A DNA stretch of 64,000 nucleotides from Variovorax paradoxus NBRC 15149. GTDB lineage: Bacteria; Pseudomonadota; Gammaproteobacteria; Burkholderiales; Burkholderiaceae_C. The DNA lies in assembly GCF_001591365.1 (NCBI RefSeq), contig NZ_BCUT01000007.1, positions 186,001 to 250,000 of the forward strand, read 5' to 3'. Of the stretch, positions 7,861-19,721 are shown piece after piece. Positions within the stretch are counted from its first letter, which is position 1; the number at the start of each line of letters is the position of its first letter. Position numbers and translations under genes: made by a program. The notes below the pieces were generated by a model that ran no database searches, was not told the origin of the DNA, and saw only the letters and a program-made list of their open reading frames with translations.

Positions 7861-8657
7861 TGAACGCCGTCGCAAACCCCAAGATCGTGATGCAGGCCCG
7901 GGGCCTGGTGAAGCGCTATGGCCAGGTCACGGCGCTCGACGGTGTCGACTTCGAGCTGCGCGAAGGAGAAATCCTCGCGGTGATCGGCGACAACGGCGCG
8001 GGCAAGTCGTCGCTGATCAAGGCGCTGTCGGGCGCCATCGTGCCGGACGAGGGCGAGATCCTGCTCGACGGCTCGCCGGTGCACTTCCGCAACCCGCTCG
8101 ATGCGCGGCGCGCGGGCATCGAGACGGTCTACCAGGACCTGGCCGTGGCGCCCGCCATGACCATCTACGAGAACCTCTTTCTCGGCCGCGAGCTGCGCCG
8201 CCCGGGCTTCCTGGGCAACATGCTGCGCATGCTCGACAAGAAGAAGATGCTGCACGAAAGCGCGGCCCGCATGGCGGACCTGAAGGTCGGCATCCAGTCG
8301 ATGACGCAGGCGGTGGAAACGCTCTCGGGCGGCCAGCGTCAGTGCGTGGCGGTGGCGCGCAGCGCAGCCTTCGCGCGGCACGTGGTCATCATGGACGAGC
8401 CCACCGCCGCGCTTGGCGTGAAGGAGGGCAACATGGTGCTCGAGCTGATCCGCCGCGTGCGCGACCGCGGCCTGCCGGTGGTGCTCATCAGCCACAACAT
8501 GCCGCATGTGTTCGAGGTGGCCGACCGCATCCACGTGGCGCGCCTGGGCAGGCGCGCGGCGGTGCTCAACCCCAAGAACATCAGCATGAGCGACACGGTG
8601 GCCGTGATGACCGGCGCCATGACCGCCGACCAGCTGCCCGCGGAGGCGCATGCCTGA
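7860..8657 (+). CDS. frcA: Sugar ABC transporter ATP-binding protein, FrcA-like
   Basis: A 265-residue single-domain ABC ATPase. Walker A is GDNGAGKSS, the signature is LSGGQRQ, Walker B leads to VVIMDEPTAALG, and the switch histidine lies in LISHNM. Most CUT2 sugar importers use a fused two-domain ATPase; the single-domain form of about 260 residues is the FrcA pattern, which supports the fructose-type assignment. The start overlaps the frcC stop by one base within TGATG. The 3' end overlaps the ROK gene by 8 bases. Confidence 0.9.
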   Translation: MNAVANPKIVMQARGLVKRYGQVTALDGVDFELREGEILAVIGDNGAGKSSLIKALSGAIVPDEGEILLDGSPVHFRNPLDARRAGIETVYQDLAVAPAMTIYENLFLGRELRRPGFLGNMLRMLDKKKMLHESAARMADLKVGIQSMTQAVETLSGGQRQCVAVARSAAFARHVVIMDEPTAALGVKEGNMVLELIRRVRDRGLPVVLISHNMPHVFEVADRIHVARLGRRAAVLNPKNISMSDTVAVMTGAMTADQLPAEAHA

Positions 8658-9873
8658 TGCAGAAGCCCCTGCGCGCTCGCCCGACCTGCTGCGGCCCCGC
8701 GGGTCCAACCAGGTCGGCATGCGCCAGTTCAACGAGCGCACGGTGCTGCAGGCGCTGCGCGTCCACACCAGCCTGCCCAAGGCCGACCTCGCGCGGCTCA
8801 CCGGGCTGAGCGCGCAGACCATCGGACTCATCACCGCGCGGCTCGAGGAAGACGGGCTCATCGTCAAGCAGGGGCGCGTGCGCGGCCGCATCGGGCAGCC
8901 TTCGGTGCCGCTCGCGCTCAACCCCGACGGGGCCTTTGCCATCGGCATCAAGGTGGGCCGGCGCGGCGCCGAATGGCTGCTGATCGACTTCACCGCGAAG
9001 GTGCGCGAGCGGCATGCGATCAGCTACGACTTTCCCGATGCGGACGAGCTGCTGCCCGCCATCGCGCAGCACATCCACCGGCTGCGCGAGGGCCTCGGGC
9101 CGCTGGCCGTGCGCAACGTGGGCGCGGGGCTGGCCGCGCCGTTCCAGCTGGGCGGCTGGCACCGCACGCTGGGGCTGTCGAAGGCGCAGGCCGACCTCTG
9201 GAACCAGATGGACCTGGCGGCCGAGGTGCGCGCGCGCACCGAGGTGCCCGTGAGCTTTGCGCGCGACACCGTGGCGGCCTGCGTGGCCGAGCTGGTAGGC
9301 GGGCGCGGCCATGACCTGAAGAGCTTTCTCTACATCTTCGTCGACACCTTCGTGGGCGGCGGGCTGGTCATCAACTCGCACCTGCACACCGGCGCGCACA
9401 GCAACGCGGGCGCGTTGGCTTCGTTGCCGATGCAGTCGGTGCGAGCCGATGGCGCGCTGCCGCCGCAGGTGATGGCCGAGGCCTCGCTGTGGGAGCTGGA
9501 GCAGCGCCTGCAAGGCGAAGGGCTCGATCCCGCCGCGGCCTACGACGACCGCGCGTTGCAGCCCCCGTTTGCCGCTGCAACGCAGTCATGGCTCGGCTCC
9601 GCATCGCTGGCATTGGCGCACGCCATCGTCAGCGGCACCGCAGTGCTCGATCTGGCCGACGTGGTGATGGACGGTTCCATGTCGCGCGCATTGCTCCAGG
9701 CCCTTCTGGAACAGACGCGCGCCGCGCTCGCGCAATGCAACTGGGAGGGCCTGTGGCCGCCGCAGTTGCACGGGGGCAGGGTGGGGGCGCAGGCCTGTGC
9801 GCTCGGCGGGGCGATGCTGCCGCTGCACGCCAACTTCGCGCCCGACCATGACGTGTTCCTCAAGGCTGGTTGA
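8650..9873 (+). CDS. ROK-family transcriptional regulator
   Basis: A 407-residue protein. An N-terminal winged helix (VLQALRVHTSLPKADLARLT, then GLSAQTIGLITARLEEDGLI) is followed by a sugar-kinase-like ROK domain with IGIKVGRRGAEW at the phosphate-binding strand and FVDTFVGGGLVI in the sugar site. The zinc-binding cysteine cluster seen in many ROK proteins is not evident. It is the last gene of the frc cluster and overlaps frcA. It most likely represses the operon through the inverted repeat at 5738-5758 and is released by the sugar or its phosphate. A 71-base gap with only a weak GC hairpin separates it from the convergent ABC operon. Confidence 0.85.
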   Translation: MPDAEAPARSPDLLRPRGSNQVGMRQFNERTVLQALRVHTSLPKADLARLTGLSAQTIGLITARLEEDGLIVKQGRVRGRIGQPSVPLALNPDGAFAIGIKVGRRGAEWLLIDFTAKVRERHAISYDFPDADELLPAIAQHIHRLREGLGPLAVRNVGAGLAAPFQLGGWHRTLGLSKAQADLWNQMDLAAEVRARTEVPVSFARDTVAACVAELVGGRGHDLKSFLYIFVDTFVGGGLVINSHLHTGAHSNAGALASLPMQSVRADGALPPQVMAEASLWELEQRLQGEGLDPAAAYDDRALQPPFAAATQSWLGSASLALAHAIVSGTAVLDLADVVMDGSMSRALLQALLEQTRAALAQCNWEGLWPPQLHGGRVGAQACALGGAMLPLHANFAPDHDVFLKAG

Positions 9874-9944
9874 GAAGCCGTTGCTGCCGTCGCAACGTAC
9901 CTCATGCACGCCTTGGCGGGCCGCCCCCTTCTTTGGGCGAAAGT

Positions 9945-10769
9945 TCAGCCTTTTACCGCCCCCGCGGTCATCCCCGTGATGATCTGCCGCGCTGCTACGA
10001 AGGTGAAGATCAGAGGCGGGATGGCGATCAGGCTGCCCATTGCCATCACCTTGCCCCAATCCACGCCCATGTCGGTGATGAACAGCGACGCAGCCACTGG
10101 CAGCGTGCGTGTCTGCCGGTCAGTCAGCACCAGCGCGAGGATGAATTCGTTCCACGCGATGCGGAAGGTGAAGATGGACGCCGCCGCGAGACCCGGCCCC
10201 ATCAGCGGCAGCAGCACTTTGGTGAACACCCGCACCGGCCCACAGCCGTCGATCGCCGCGGCCTCCTCCAGTTCGACCGGCACCTGCAGTACGAAGCCAT
10301 AGAGCAGCCAGATGGTGAACGGTAGATTCACCGCGACGTACAGCAGGATCAGTCCCCACAGGCTGTTCACCAGTTGCCATTGGCTCCAGATCATGAACAC
10401 CGGAATCGCGAGCACGGCCAGAGGCACCGTACGCAGCAGCAAAGTGGTGTAGCCCACCGCCGAACGGCCCGGAAAGCGAAAGCGCGCCAGCCCATAGGCG
10501 GCCATGCAGCCCAGCACCAGGGTAATGGTTGTGGCGATCACGCCGACGAACAGACTGTTGCCCAGATAGCGCCCCAGGTTGTCTTCAGTGAGCACCGCGC
10601 GGTAGTTCTCCAGCGTGGGCATGAAGATGAAATTCAGCGGCTCCGCGAAGATATGCACCTGTTGGCGCAGGCTGGTCGTGAAGATCAGCGCAATGGGCGC
10701 CACGCACAGCAGGCCCAGCGCAACAAGCATCGCGTAGTGCGCCACCACCAGGAGCAAAGGCCGCTTCAT
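9945..10769 (-). CDS. Carbohydrate ABC transporter permease (CUT1, MalG/UgpE type)
   Basis: A 274-residue inner-membrane protein with six hydrophobic segments. The EAA loop that contacts the ATPase is LEEAAAIDGCGPVRVFTKVLLP. The N-terminal MKRPLLLVVAHYAMLVALGL is the first membrane segment. The ATG at 10769 overlaps the stop of the partner permease (ATGA). It is the last gene of the long minus-strand run that begins at 19535. With the proteins at 10766, 11661 and 13025 it forms a complete CUT1 importer for a sugar or polyol; the substrate is not evident. Confidence 0.9.
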   Translation of the reverse strand: MKRPLLLVVAHYAMLVALGLLCVAPIALIFTTSLRQQVHIFAEPLNFIFMPTLENYRAVLTEDNLGRYLGNSLFVGVIATTITLVLGCMAAYGLARFRFPGRSAVGYTTLLLRTVPLAVLAIPVFMIWSQWQLVNSLWGLILLYVAVNLPFTIWLLYGFVLQVPVELEEAAAIDGCGPVRVFTKVLLPLMGPGLAAASIFTFRIAWNEFILALVLTDRQTRTLPVAASLFITDMGVDWGKVMAMGSLIAIPPLIFTFVAARQIITGMTAGAVKG

Positions 10770-11641
10770 GCCGACTCCTTCAGCGGGTTGGACAACCGTA
10801 GTGCGGCCCACGACAGTGCCGCCACCACGACCAGCAGCAGAACGGACACCGCAGCCGCCACGCCGAGCTGCTGTCCCACAAACGCGGTCTTGTAGATGTG
10901 CAGCGACAGTATCTCGGTGCTGTCGCCCGGCCCGCCGAAGGTCAACACGTAGATCACCTCCAGCACGCGGAAGGCGTCGATGAGCCGCATCACCAGCGTG
11001 ATGGCAATGACGTTCATCACCATCGGCAGCTTGACCTTGAAGGTCATCTGCCACCAGCGCGCGCCGTCGATGCGCGAGGCCTCGATGACCGCGCCGTCGA
11101 CGTTCGCCAGTGCCGCCACCATCATGATGAAGACGAAGGGCGTCCACTGCCAGACGTCGGCAATGACGATGGCAATGAAGGCCAGCGTCGGGTCGGCCAG
11201 CCAGCCCATCGGCGCCACGCCGAATATGCCCAGCAACGCGTTGAGCAGGCCGAACTGCGCATCGAAGATGTAGCGCCACGCGAGCCCCACGGCAATGGGC
11301 GCGATCATCATCGGCAGGATGAACAGCGTGCGAAACAAGGCTGTCCCGCGCACCGGGTGCTCCAGCGCCAGGGCCAGCGCAATGCCCAGCACCATCTCGG
11401 CGCTCACGCACACGGCCGCGAACATCAGCGTGGTCCACAGCGACGACCACACGCGTGGGTTGGAGAAGGCCGAGACGAAGTTGTCCAGGCCGGCCCAGCG
11501 CGCGCCAGACCAGGGCGTGCCCAGGCCCCAGTCGAAGAAGCCGAGCTGGATGGCCGAGACGACCGGATAGAGGCAAGCGGCCGCCATGACGAGCACGGCG
11601 GGGCCGACGTAGAAGACAGGAAGCCAGGCGGGTCTGCGCAT
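10766..11641 (-). CDS. Carbohydrate ABC transporter permease (CUT1, MalF/UgpA type)
   Basis: A 291-residue permease with six hydrophobic segments; the N-terminal part YVGPAVLVMAAACLYPVVSA and FSNPRVWSSLWTTLMFA are typical of the MalF/UgpA family. The EAA loop is VIEASRIDGARWWQMTFKVK. It pairs with the permease at 9945-10769, which it overlaps by 4 bases, and follows the binding-protein gene by 19 bases. It shapes one half of the membrane channel. Confidence 0.9.
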   Translation of the reverse strand: MRRPAWLPVFYVGPAVLVMAAACLYPVVSAIQLGFFDWGLGTPWSGARWAGLDNFVSAFSNPRVWSSLWTTLMFAAVCVSAEMVLGIALALALEHPVRGTALFRTLFILPMMIAPIAVGLAWRYIFDAQFGLLNALLGIFGVAPMGWLADPTLAFIAIVIADVWQWTPFVFIMMVAALANVDGAVIEASRIDGARWWQMTFKVKLPMVMNVIAITLVMRLIDAFRVLEVIYVLTFGGPGDSTEILSLHIYKTAFVGQQLGVAAAVSVLLLVVVAALSWAALRLSNPLKESA

Positions 11642-11660
11642 CGGGGATCGTGCCGTGGCG

Positions 11661-12992
11661 TCAGACCGTGTAGCCGGATTCGCGCATGATCTTCTTCACC
11701 GTCGGCACCAGCTCGTTGAGCGCGGCCTCGGCTGTCTTCTTGCCGATCAGTGCTTCGGAAATGCCCACGCCAAGCGCCTGCACGTTGATCTTGTCCCAGG
11801 CCGCGATGATCGGGCGCCAGTCGGGATTGGAATACTTCAGCGCTTCGCGAAAGACGATGTACTCGGGGTACTGGCGCACCAGGTCGGCATCGGCCATCGT
11901 CGAATTGCGGATCGGCACGCCGCCCGCGCGCGCGACCGCCTTGTCCTGCGCCTTCGAAGTCAGCCACTGCATCAGCAGGAAACCGGCATCGGCGTTCTTC
12001 GCGTTCTTCGGAATCGCAAGGCCCAGCCCGCCCGATTGCGACGAACGCCGCGTCCCCGCAGGATGCAGCGCCCAGCTCACTTTGCCTGCGACGCGGCTCT
12101 TGGCGGGGTCGTTGACCAAGCCGGCCAGCAGTGTCGAGTCGAGGTACATCGAGGCCTGCCCCTGCAGGAAGGCCGTGTTGCTCTCGCCCTGCCCATAGCC
12201 CGCAATGCCCGCCGGGCCGGTGGCGACCACTTCCTGCAGGAACTTCAGCGCGGCCACGCCTACCGAATCGTTGAAGCGCGGCTCCCATCTGGCGTCGAAG
12301 ATCGCACCGCCCATCGGGTTCAGGTGCAGCAGCCAGGCATGCACGCACTGGTGGCCGGCCTGTCCGCGCGAGGCCAGCGCGCCCATGCCTTCCTTGTCCT
12401 TGATCAGGCGCAGCAGCTTGCCGAACTGCTCGTAGTTCTCGGGCGGCTGCAGGTTGTGCTTGGCGAAGATGTCGCGGCGGTAGGCCAGCACCGAGGTCTC
12501 GGCGCCGTACGGCAGGCCATAGAGCTTGGCGCCTGCGCCGGGCAGATAGCCCTTGGGACCGCCGACGAGGCCGAGGTTCTCCAGGTAGATCGGAATGATG
12601 TCCTTGATGTCATAGGCCGGATCGGCGAGCGCCGCGTCCGACAGGTAAGGCTCCAGCGGGCGTACCAGGTTCTTGGCTGCGTACTCGCCCTTCCACATGA
12701 CGACGTAGCTCACCAGGTCGTAGTCGCCCTGGGGCTTGGCCATTTCGAGCAGTTGCTTGTCCTTGAGGCGTGCCATCGCGAGCTTGTCGATCTCGACCTT
12801 GATGCCGGTCTCTCGCGTGAACTCGGGCAGTATCTTCGCCATTGCGTCGTAGTGCGGATGCGAAGGCACGTTGAGGGTGACTGTCTGGCCCGCGTACTTG
12901 GCGTAGCGGTTCTGCGCGAGCGCGCCACTGAATGGAAGGCCGGCGCCGAACACGGTGATTGCGGTGCGCTTGATGATGTCTCTGCGTTGCAT
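11661..12992 (-). CDS. Extracellular solute-binding protein (family 1)
   Basis: A 443-residue periplasmic protein of the SBP_bac_1 fold. The N-terminus (MQRRDIIKRTAITVFGAGLP) is a twin-arginine-like signal with possible cleavage after GALAQ. Further hallmarks are VPSHPHYDAMAKILPEF, YGLPYGAETSVLAYRRD and LGLAIPKNAKNADAGFLLMQ. It captures the ligand for the permease pair encoded directly downstream. Its substrate is unknown; position in the LacI-controlled run suggests a sugar, sugar acid or polyol. Confidence 0.9.
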   Translation of the reverse strand: MQRRDIIKRTAITVFGAGLPFSGALAQNRYAKYAGQTVTLNVPSHPHYDAMAKILPEFTRETGIKVEIDKLAMARLKDKQLLEMAKPQGDYDLVSYVVMWKGEYAAKNLVRPLEPYLSDAALADPAYDIKDIIPIYLENLGLVGGPKGYLPGAGAKLYGLPYGAETSVLAYRRDIFAKHNLQPPENYEQFGKLLRLIKDKEGMGALASRGQAGHQCVHAWLLHLNPMGGAIFDARWEPRFNDSVGVAALKFLQEVVATGPAGIAGYGQGESNTAFLQGQASMYLDSTLLAGLVNDPAKSRVAGKVSWALHPAGTRRSSQSGGLGLAIPKNAKNADAGFLLMQWLTSKAQDKAVARAGGVPIRNSTMADADLVRQYPEYIVFREALKYSNPDWRPIIAAWDKINVQALGVGISEALIGKKTAEAALNELVPTVKKIMRESGYTV

Positions 12993-13024
12993 GGAACCTC
13001 TCCTTGGGAAAAAAGCGAAAACCG

Positions 13025-14119
<1,095 letters not shown>

Positions 14120-14145
14120 GAACACACTCCCTTTTTTATTTCGAT

Positions 14146-14856
14146 TCAATGAAAGGGCCGACGCACGCCCCAGCCGACCGGTGGTATTCGATTGCCAGGG
14201 TGCATGGGGTCGGGGCCCCAGATCGCCTGGTAGGTGTCGATGCAGCGCCCCCGCCGTTGCAGTGCCGAGAATGCAACCCCCAGGGCTATCCACCAGAAGC
14301 CCAGTACCAGGAGCATCCAGCGCGGCGCATCGGCCACCACCAGCCCGAGCGCGATGACGCCGACGGCCACGGCCACCGCGAGCCAGCCGACTGTTTTGTG
14401 GATGCGCTCGAAGGCCAGCCGCCACGGCGTCATGTCGTAGTGGTCGCCGCGAAGCCGGTGATCGGTCGGGCCGCCCTTGCTGCCGCGCAGAAAACCACCG
14501 GCCACCTGCGCCCACCCGGCCAGGCACAGCGCCCAACCCGCCGCCGCATGGAGGCGCACGAGCCCGCTACCCCCAGCCCCCTGGGCACCGCGCCACGCGA
14601 GCAGCGCGCCTACCGTCATCGCCAACACGCCGCTCCATTGCAGCACGCGGTGCGCACGCCACCAGAAGGGGTTGTCGAGCCGGTGCGGCCATCCCTGCGA
14701 CGGCATGACCTTGCAGAAGCGGGCCACCAGTGCCCCCAGAGGCAGCAACAGGCCCCATCCCAGCACCATGAGACGTGCGTGCCAAGCGGTCCAGGATGCG
14801 ATCTCGTGGGTTGTCGCACCACTCAACGGTGCCATGAGCCAGTCGAGCGGCGGCAC
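14146..14856 (-). CDS. Cytochrome b561-domain membrane protein
   Basis: A 236-residue protein with five or six hydrophobic segments. Histidines at the expected positions, HEIASWTAWHARLM, FWWRAHRVLQWSG, LVRLHAAAGWALC and FERIHKTVGWLAV, fit the four haem-ligand pattern of the Cytochrom_B561 family. Such proteins move electrons across membranes, sometimes from ascorbate or a fused domain. Here it sits 3 bases after a sugar-binding-protein gene and 26 bases before an ABC ATPase, an unusual location for a redox protein. The C-terminal tail after the last membrane segment is polar and rich in Pro and Arg. Its function in this operon is unknown. Confidence 0.75.
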   Translation of the reverse strand: MPPLDWLMAPLSGATTHEIASWTAWHARLMVLGWGLLLPLGALVARFCKVMPSQGWPHRLDNPFWWRAHRVLQWSGVLAMTVGALLAWRGAQGAGGSGLVRLHAAAGWALCLAGWAQVAGGFLRGSKGGPTDHRLRGDHYDMTPWRLAFERIHKTVGWLAVAVAVGVIALGLVVADAPRWMLLVLGFWWIALGVAFSALQRRGRCIDTYQAIWGPDPMHPGNRIPPVGWGVRRPFH

Positions 14857-14859
14857 GGC

Positions 14860-15981
14860 CTACTTGCCCCACACAGCCTTGTACTGCGTCCGATAGCCGT
14901 TGTCCGGATCGAACACATTCTTCGGCCCGCCGTCCTTGCCCACGTTGCCCGCCGTCACCAGGTGCACCTTGGGCACGTAGCCCGACCACTTCTCCTTGGC
15001 GAAGGCGCGGTTGAGCTCGTCGACGATCTGCCAGCCCTGCATGTTGAGCGGTTCGGGCACCGTGCCGGCCTGGTAGCGCTGCGTGCGGATGCGCTGGTAG
15101 GCGGCCTCGGAGCCGTCGCCGGCCGACACCGCCTTGGGCGATCCGTCGCCCTTCTTGCCCGCCGCGGTGAGCGAGGGGCCCATGAAGTCGAAGTACAGGT
15201 CGTTGATGGCGAGCGAGTGCGTCCACTTGTCGCCAAAGCGCTGCAGCAGCGAGGTGGTGAGCTGCGGCATGCGGGTCGAGCTTTCGGAGATCGGGCTGTC
15301 CTCGAAGCTCAGCACGGTGCAGCCGCCGCACTTCTTGATGACCGCCTCCATCGCGCGCGCCTTGTAGAGCGCAATCGCGTACTGCGAATCGGTGAAGATC
15401 ACCACGCCCGCCTTGCCGCCCGAATCGGCCACCACCCACGAGGCGGCGACGTCGGCCACGTCGTCGGTCACGGTGGTCACGTTGGCGAAGAGGCCGGCCT
15501 TGTCGTTCGGGCCCGGCTGCTCGCCCGAATGCCAGCCGACCAGCGGAATGCCCGACTTGGCCGCGCCCGAGAACGCCGCCTTCTGCTCGGTGGTGTCGAA
15601 GCCGCCGACCACGATGCCCGCGGGCTTCACGGCCAGCGCCTGGTTGAGTGCCGCGGTGCGCCCGCTGACCGTGCCCTGGCCGTCGATGACGCGCACCGTC
15701 CAGCCGATGGCGCGCGCCGCTTCCTCCACGCCCTTGCTCACGCCCACGATGCCGCCGTTCTTCATGTCGCCCGCGACGAAGACGATGGTCTTGCCCGCGG
15801 CGGCCTTGGGGCCGGTGGTGGGGCCGTCCCACTTCTCCTTGGTCATGGTGGCGATCTCGACCTTCTTCTTCGCGGCATCCAGGAAGTCGTCGGCCATCGC
15901 CTTGGGCGCCAGCGCGGCGGCGCACAGCGCCAGCACGGCGGCGGCGACGGTGCGCGCGGGAACCACACTCTTCTTCTTCAT
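14860..15981 (-). CDS. Sugar ABC transporter substrate-binding protein (CUT2 type)
   Basis: A 373-residue periplasmic protein. The ATG at 15981 opens a signal peptide (MKKKSVVPARTVAAAVLALC) with likely cleavage after PKAMA. The body is of the ribose/galactose-binding type: IVFVAGDMKNGGIVGVSKGV, NQALAVKPAGIVVGGFD, VVIFTDSQYAIALYKA. Two cysteines in VIKKCGGCTVL are unusual for the fold. The frame is open upstream to 16173 but that part overlaps the permease gene. It would feed the permease and ATPase encoded just upstream. Confidence 0.88.
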   Translation of the reverse strand: MKKKSVVPARTVAAAVLALCAAALAPKAMADDFLDAAKKKVEIATMTKEKWDGPTTGPKAAAGKTIVFVAGDMKNGGIVGVSKGVEEAARAIGWTVRVIDGQGTVSGRTAALNQALAVKPAGIVVGGFDTTEQKAAFSGAAKSGIPLVGWHSGEQPGPNDKAGLFANVTTVTDDVADVAASWVVADSGGKAGVVIFTDSQYAIALYKARAMEAVIKKCGGCTVLSFEDSPISESSTRMPQLTTSLLQRFGDKWTHSLAINDLYFDFMGPSLTAAGKKGDGSPKAVSAGDGSEAAYQRIRTQRYQAGTVPEPLNMQGWQIVDELNRAFAKEKWSGYVPKVHLVTAGNVGKDGGPKNVFDPDNGYRTQYKAVWGK

Positions 15982-16009
15982 GCTTGTCTCCAGTCGTTGC
16001 GGTGAACCG

Positions 16010-17097
16010 TCACTTCGACGGCGTTGAGGGAACCGGTTGTTGCGCATGGTCGAGCTGGCGCTCGGCGATGCGCCGCTTGATCGAGCGGTTGCGCCGCTGC
16101 TGCGCCCAGCCCGCGATGCCGATGGACACCAGCAGCGTGAGTCCGTTGAAGAGCGGCTCGACATAGAAGGCACCGCCGAACTGCTGGATGCCCGAGATGC
16201 CGATCGCCAGGATCGCCACGCCCACCAGCGTGCCCCACACGTTCACCCGTCCGGGCCGGATGGTGGTGGAGCCCAGGAAGGCGCCGACCAGCGCAGGCAG
16301 CAAAAACTCCAGCCCCACGCTGGCCTGGCCGATCTGCAGGCGCGAGGCGAGCAGCACGCCCGCAAAGCCCGAGAGCAGGCCCGATGCGACGAAGGCACCC
16401 ATCACATGCTTGCGCACCGCGATGCCGTTGAGCTGCGCCGCCTTCGGGTTGGCGCCGATCACGTACAGCGCGCGCCCCAGCGGCGTGAACTCGGTAACGA
16501 CCCAGAGCGTGACGCTCACCGCGAGCACGTAGAACGCGCCGACGGGCAGGCCCAGCAGGCTGCCGCCCGCGATGCCGACGAAGCCCTCGGGCAGGTCGCC
16601 CACCACCTGGCGTCCGCCGCTGTGCCACATCGCGACCGCATAGATCACGGTGCCGGTGCCCAGCGTGGCAATGAAGGAGTCGATCTGCGCAAGCTCGACC
16701 AGGAGGCCGTTGAGCACGCCGAACAAGGCCGCGCACAGCAACACGATGAGCACCGCGGCCGGCCACGGCAAGCCGAACTGCGTCTGCAGGCTGATCGCGA
16801 GGATGTGCCACAGCACGATGCCGTAGCCCACCGTGAGGTCGATCTTGCCGGTGATCATCGGGATGGTCGCGGCGAGCGCCAGCAGCGCGATCACCGACTT
16901 GTCAGCCAGGATCGCGCGCAGGTTGAACAGCGTTGGAAAGGTGTCGGGCAGCAGCAGCGAGAACAGCAGGGCGAGGCCCGCCATCAGCGCCACGAGGCCA
17001 TAGACCGGCATTGCGCGGCCGATGCGCTGCGCGAAGGAAACGGCCTCGCCGTCGAGCGACTTGTCGGGCTCCAGGGCGGTGGATTTGATCGAACTGC

Positions 17098-17101
<4 letters not shown>
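16010..17101 (-). CDS. Sugar ABC transporter permease (CUT2, RbsC-like)
   Basis: A 363-residue inner-membrane permease with 8-10 hydrophobic segments. LALAATIPMITGKIDLTVGY, ATLGTGTVIYAVAMWHSGGR and GAFLGSTTIRPGRVNVWGT match the BPD_transp_2 family. The ATG at 17101 overlaps the stop of the two-domain ATPase gene (ATGA), so the ORF extension further upstream is not used. It works with the ATPase at 17098-18615 and the binding protein at 14860-15981. Confidence 0.9.
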
Positions 17102-18611
<1,510 letters not shown>

Positions 18612-18615
<4 letters not shown>

Positions 18616-19535
18616 GGGCAGGTCGCTCCGCGTGTGTGGAGGCGGATGCGATAGAGCGAAGTGGAGGCGCACACGTAGAGCGCGTTGCCGTCGCTGCCGC
18701 CGAACGTGAGGTTGCCCACCTTTTCCGGCACGGCGATGCGCGCCATGCGCGTGCCGTCGGGGTGGTAGACCTGCACGCTGTCGGCGCTGCTCGTGTAGAG
18801 GAACCCGTTCACGTCGATGCGAAAGCCATCGGAGAGCCCCGGGTTCACCACGGCGAACACGCGTGGGTTGGCGAGGTCCTGTCCGCCGATCACGTCGAAG
18901 GCGACGATGTGGTGGTGGCCCGAGCCGTCGGTGCGCAATGCGGCCGAGGTGTCGCTCACATAAAGGATGCTTTCGTCGGGCGAGAAGGCCAGGCCGTTCG
19001 GCTCTTCGATGAAGTCGCTCACCGCACGCAGCGCACCGGTGGCGGGGTCGAAGCGAAAGACATGGTTGCAGCCCAGTTCGCTCTCGGCCTTGTGGCCTTC
19101 ATGGTCCGAGACGATGCCGTAGGGCGGATCGGTGAACCAGATGCTGCCGTCGCGCTTCACGACCACGTCGTTCGGAGAGTTGAGGCGCCGGCCCTGGTAG
19201 CGGTCGACCACGACCTCGTCGGCCAGCGGCACGAAGCCCGGGCCGAAGCGGGTGCGCACGATGGCACGCCGGCCGTGCGAGCAATGGAGCAGGGCGCCAT
19301 CGGCCTCGCGCGTGTGGCCGTTGGTGAACTCCACGCCTTCGCGCCACACGCTCATGCCGGTGTCGGCGTGCCAGCGCAGCATGCGGTTGTTGGGAATGTC
19401 GCTCCAGAGCACCGCGCCGTCTTCGCGCATCCACACCGGGCCTTCGCTCCATGCCGCCCCGGTGCACAGGCGTTCGAGCGGCGGGGCGCCATGGACCACG
19501 GATGCGAAACGGGCGTCGAAGACTTCGATGGTCAT
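18612..19535 (-). CDS. SMP-30/gluconolactonase-family lactonase
   Basis: A 307-residue six-bladed beta-propeller of the SMP-30/Gnl/LRE family. Metal ligands are expected in AAWSEGPVWM (Glu), NSPNDVVVKRDGSIWFTDPP (Asn) and LAFSPDESILYVSDTS (Asp). The family hydrolyses sugar lactones such as gluconolactone to the acids using a divalent metal. There is no signal peptide, so it acts in the cytoplasm. It heads the nine-gene minus-strand run; a LacI-type operator (19559-19570) lies 23 bases before its start. A lactonase fits a pathway through aldonic acids such as gluconate or idonate. Confidence 0.88.
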
Positions 19536-19558
19536 GGCCGAAGTCTGGCATCGAGTGT

Positions 19559-19570
19559 GATACCGGTAAC
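19559..19570. promoter_or_regulatory. LacI-type operator site A (GATACCGGTAAC)
   Basis: GATACCGGTAAC lies between the divergent lactonase operon (start 19535) and lacI-type regulator (start 19722). It matches site D at 22931 exactly and sites B and C with one change each. The motif is an imperfect palindrome around CCGG, as expected of LacI/GalR family operators, and resembles the E. coli GntR/IdnR operator core. Its position next to the lactonase start suggests repression of the ABC/lactonase operon. Confidence 0.7.
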
Positions 19571-19664
19571 CTAGGCTTTTCCCGAACAGGAGTGCGGTCT
19601 GGCGTCACTCTAGAATTTCCACCATGCCGGACATCGGAAGATCCGGTCCGGATGCGAAATTTTC

Positions 19665-19676
19665 GTTATCGGTATC
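19665..19676. promoter_or_regulatory. LacI-type operator site B (GTTATCGGTATC)
   Basis: Read on the minus strand this is GATACCGATAAC, one base different from sites A and D. It lies 46 bases before the regulator's start codon, so it probably gives autoregulation and, with site A 95 bases away, could allow DNA looping between two bound dimers. Confidence 0.65.
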
Positions 19677-19721
19677 CATCGAATCCCTCGCATATCCTCA
19701 AGCCCATTCCAGAGAGAGCAC

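Noticed and set aside
9922..9938. Hairpin CGCCC / GGGCG between the ROK and CUT1 permease genes
   Set aside because: The stem is only 5 bp and no T-tract follows on either strand, so I do not call a terminator.
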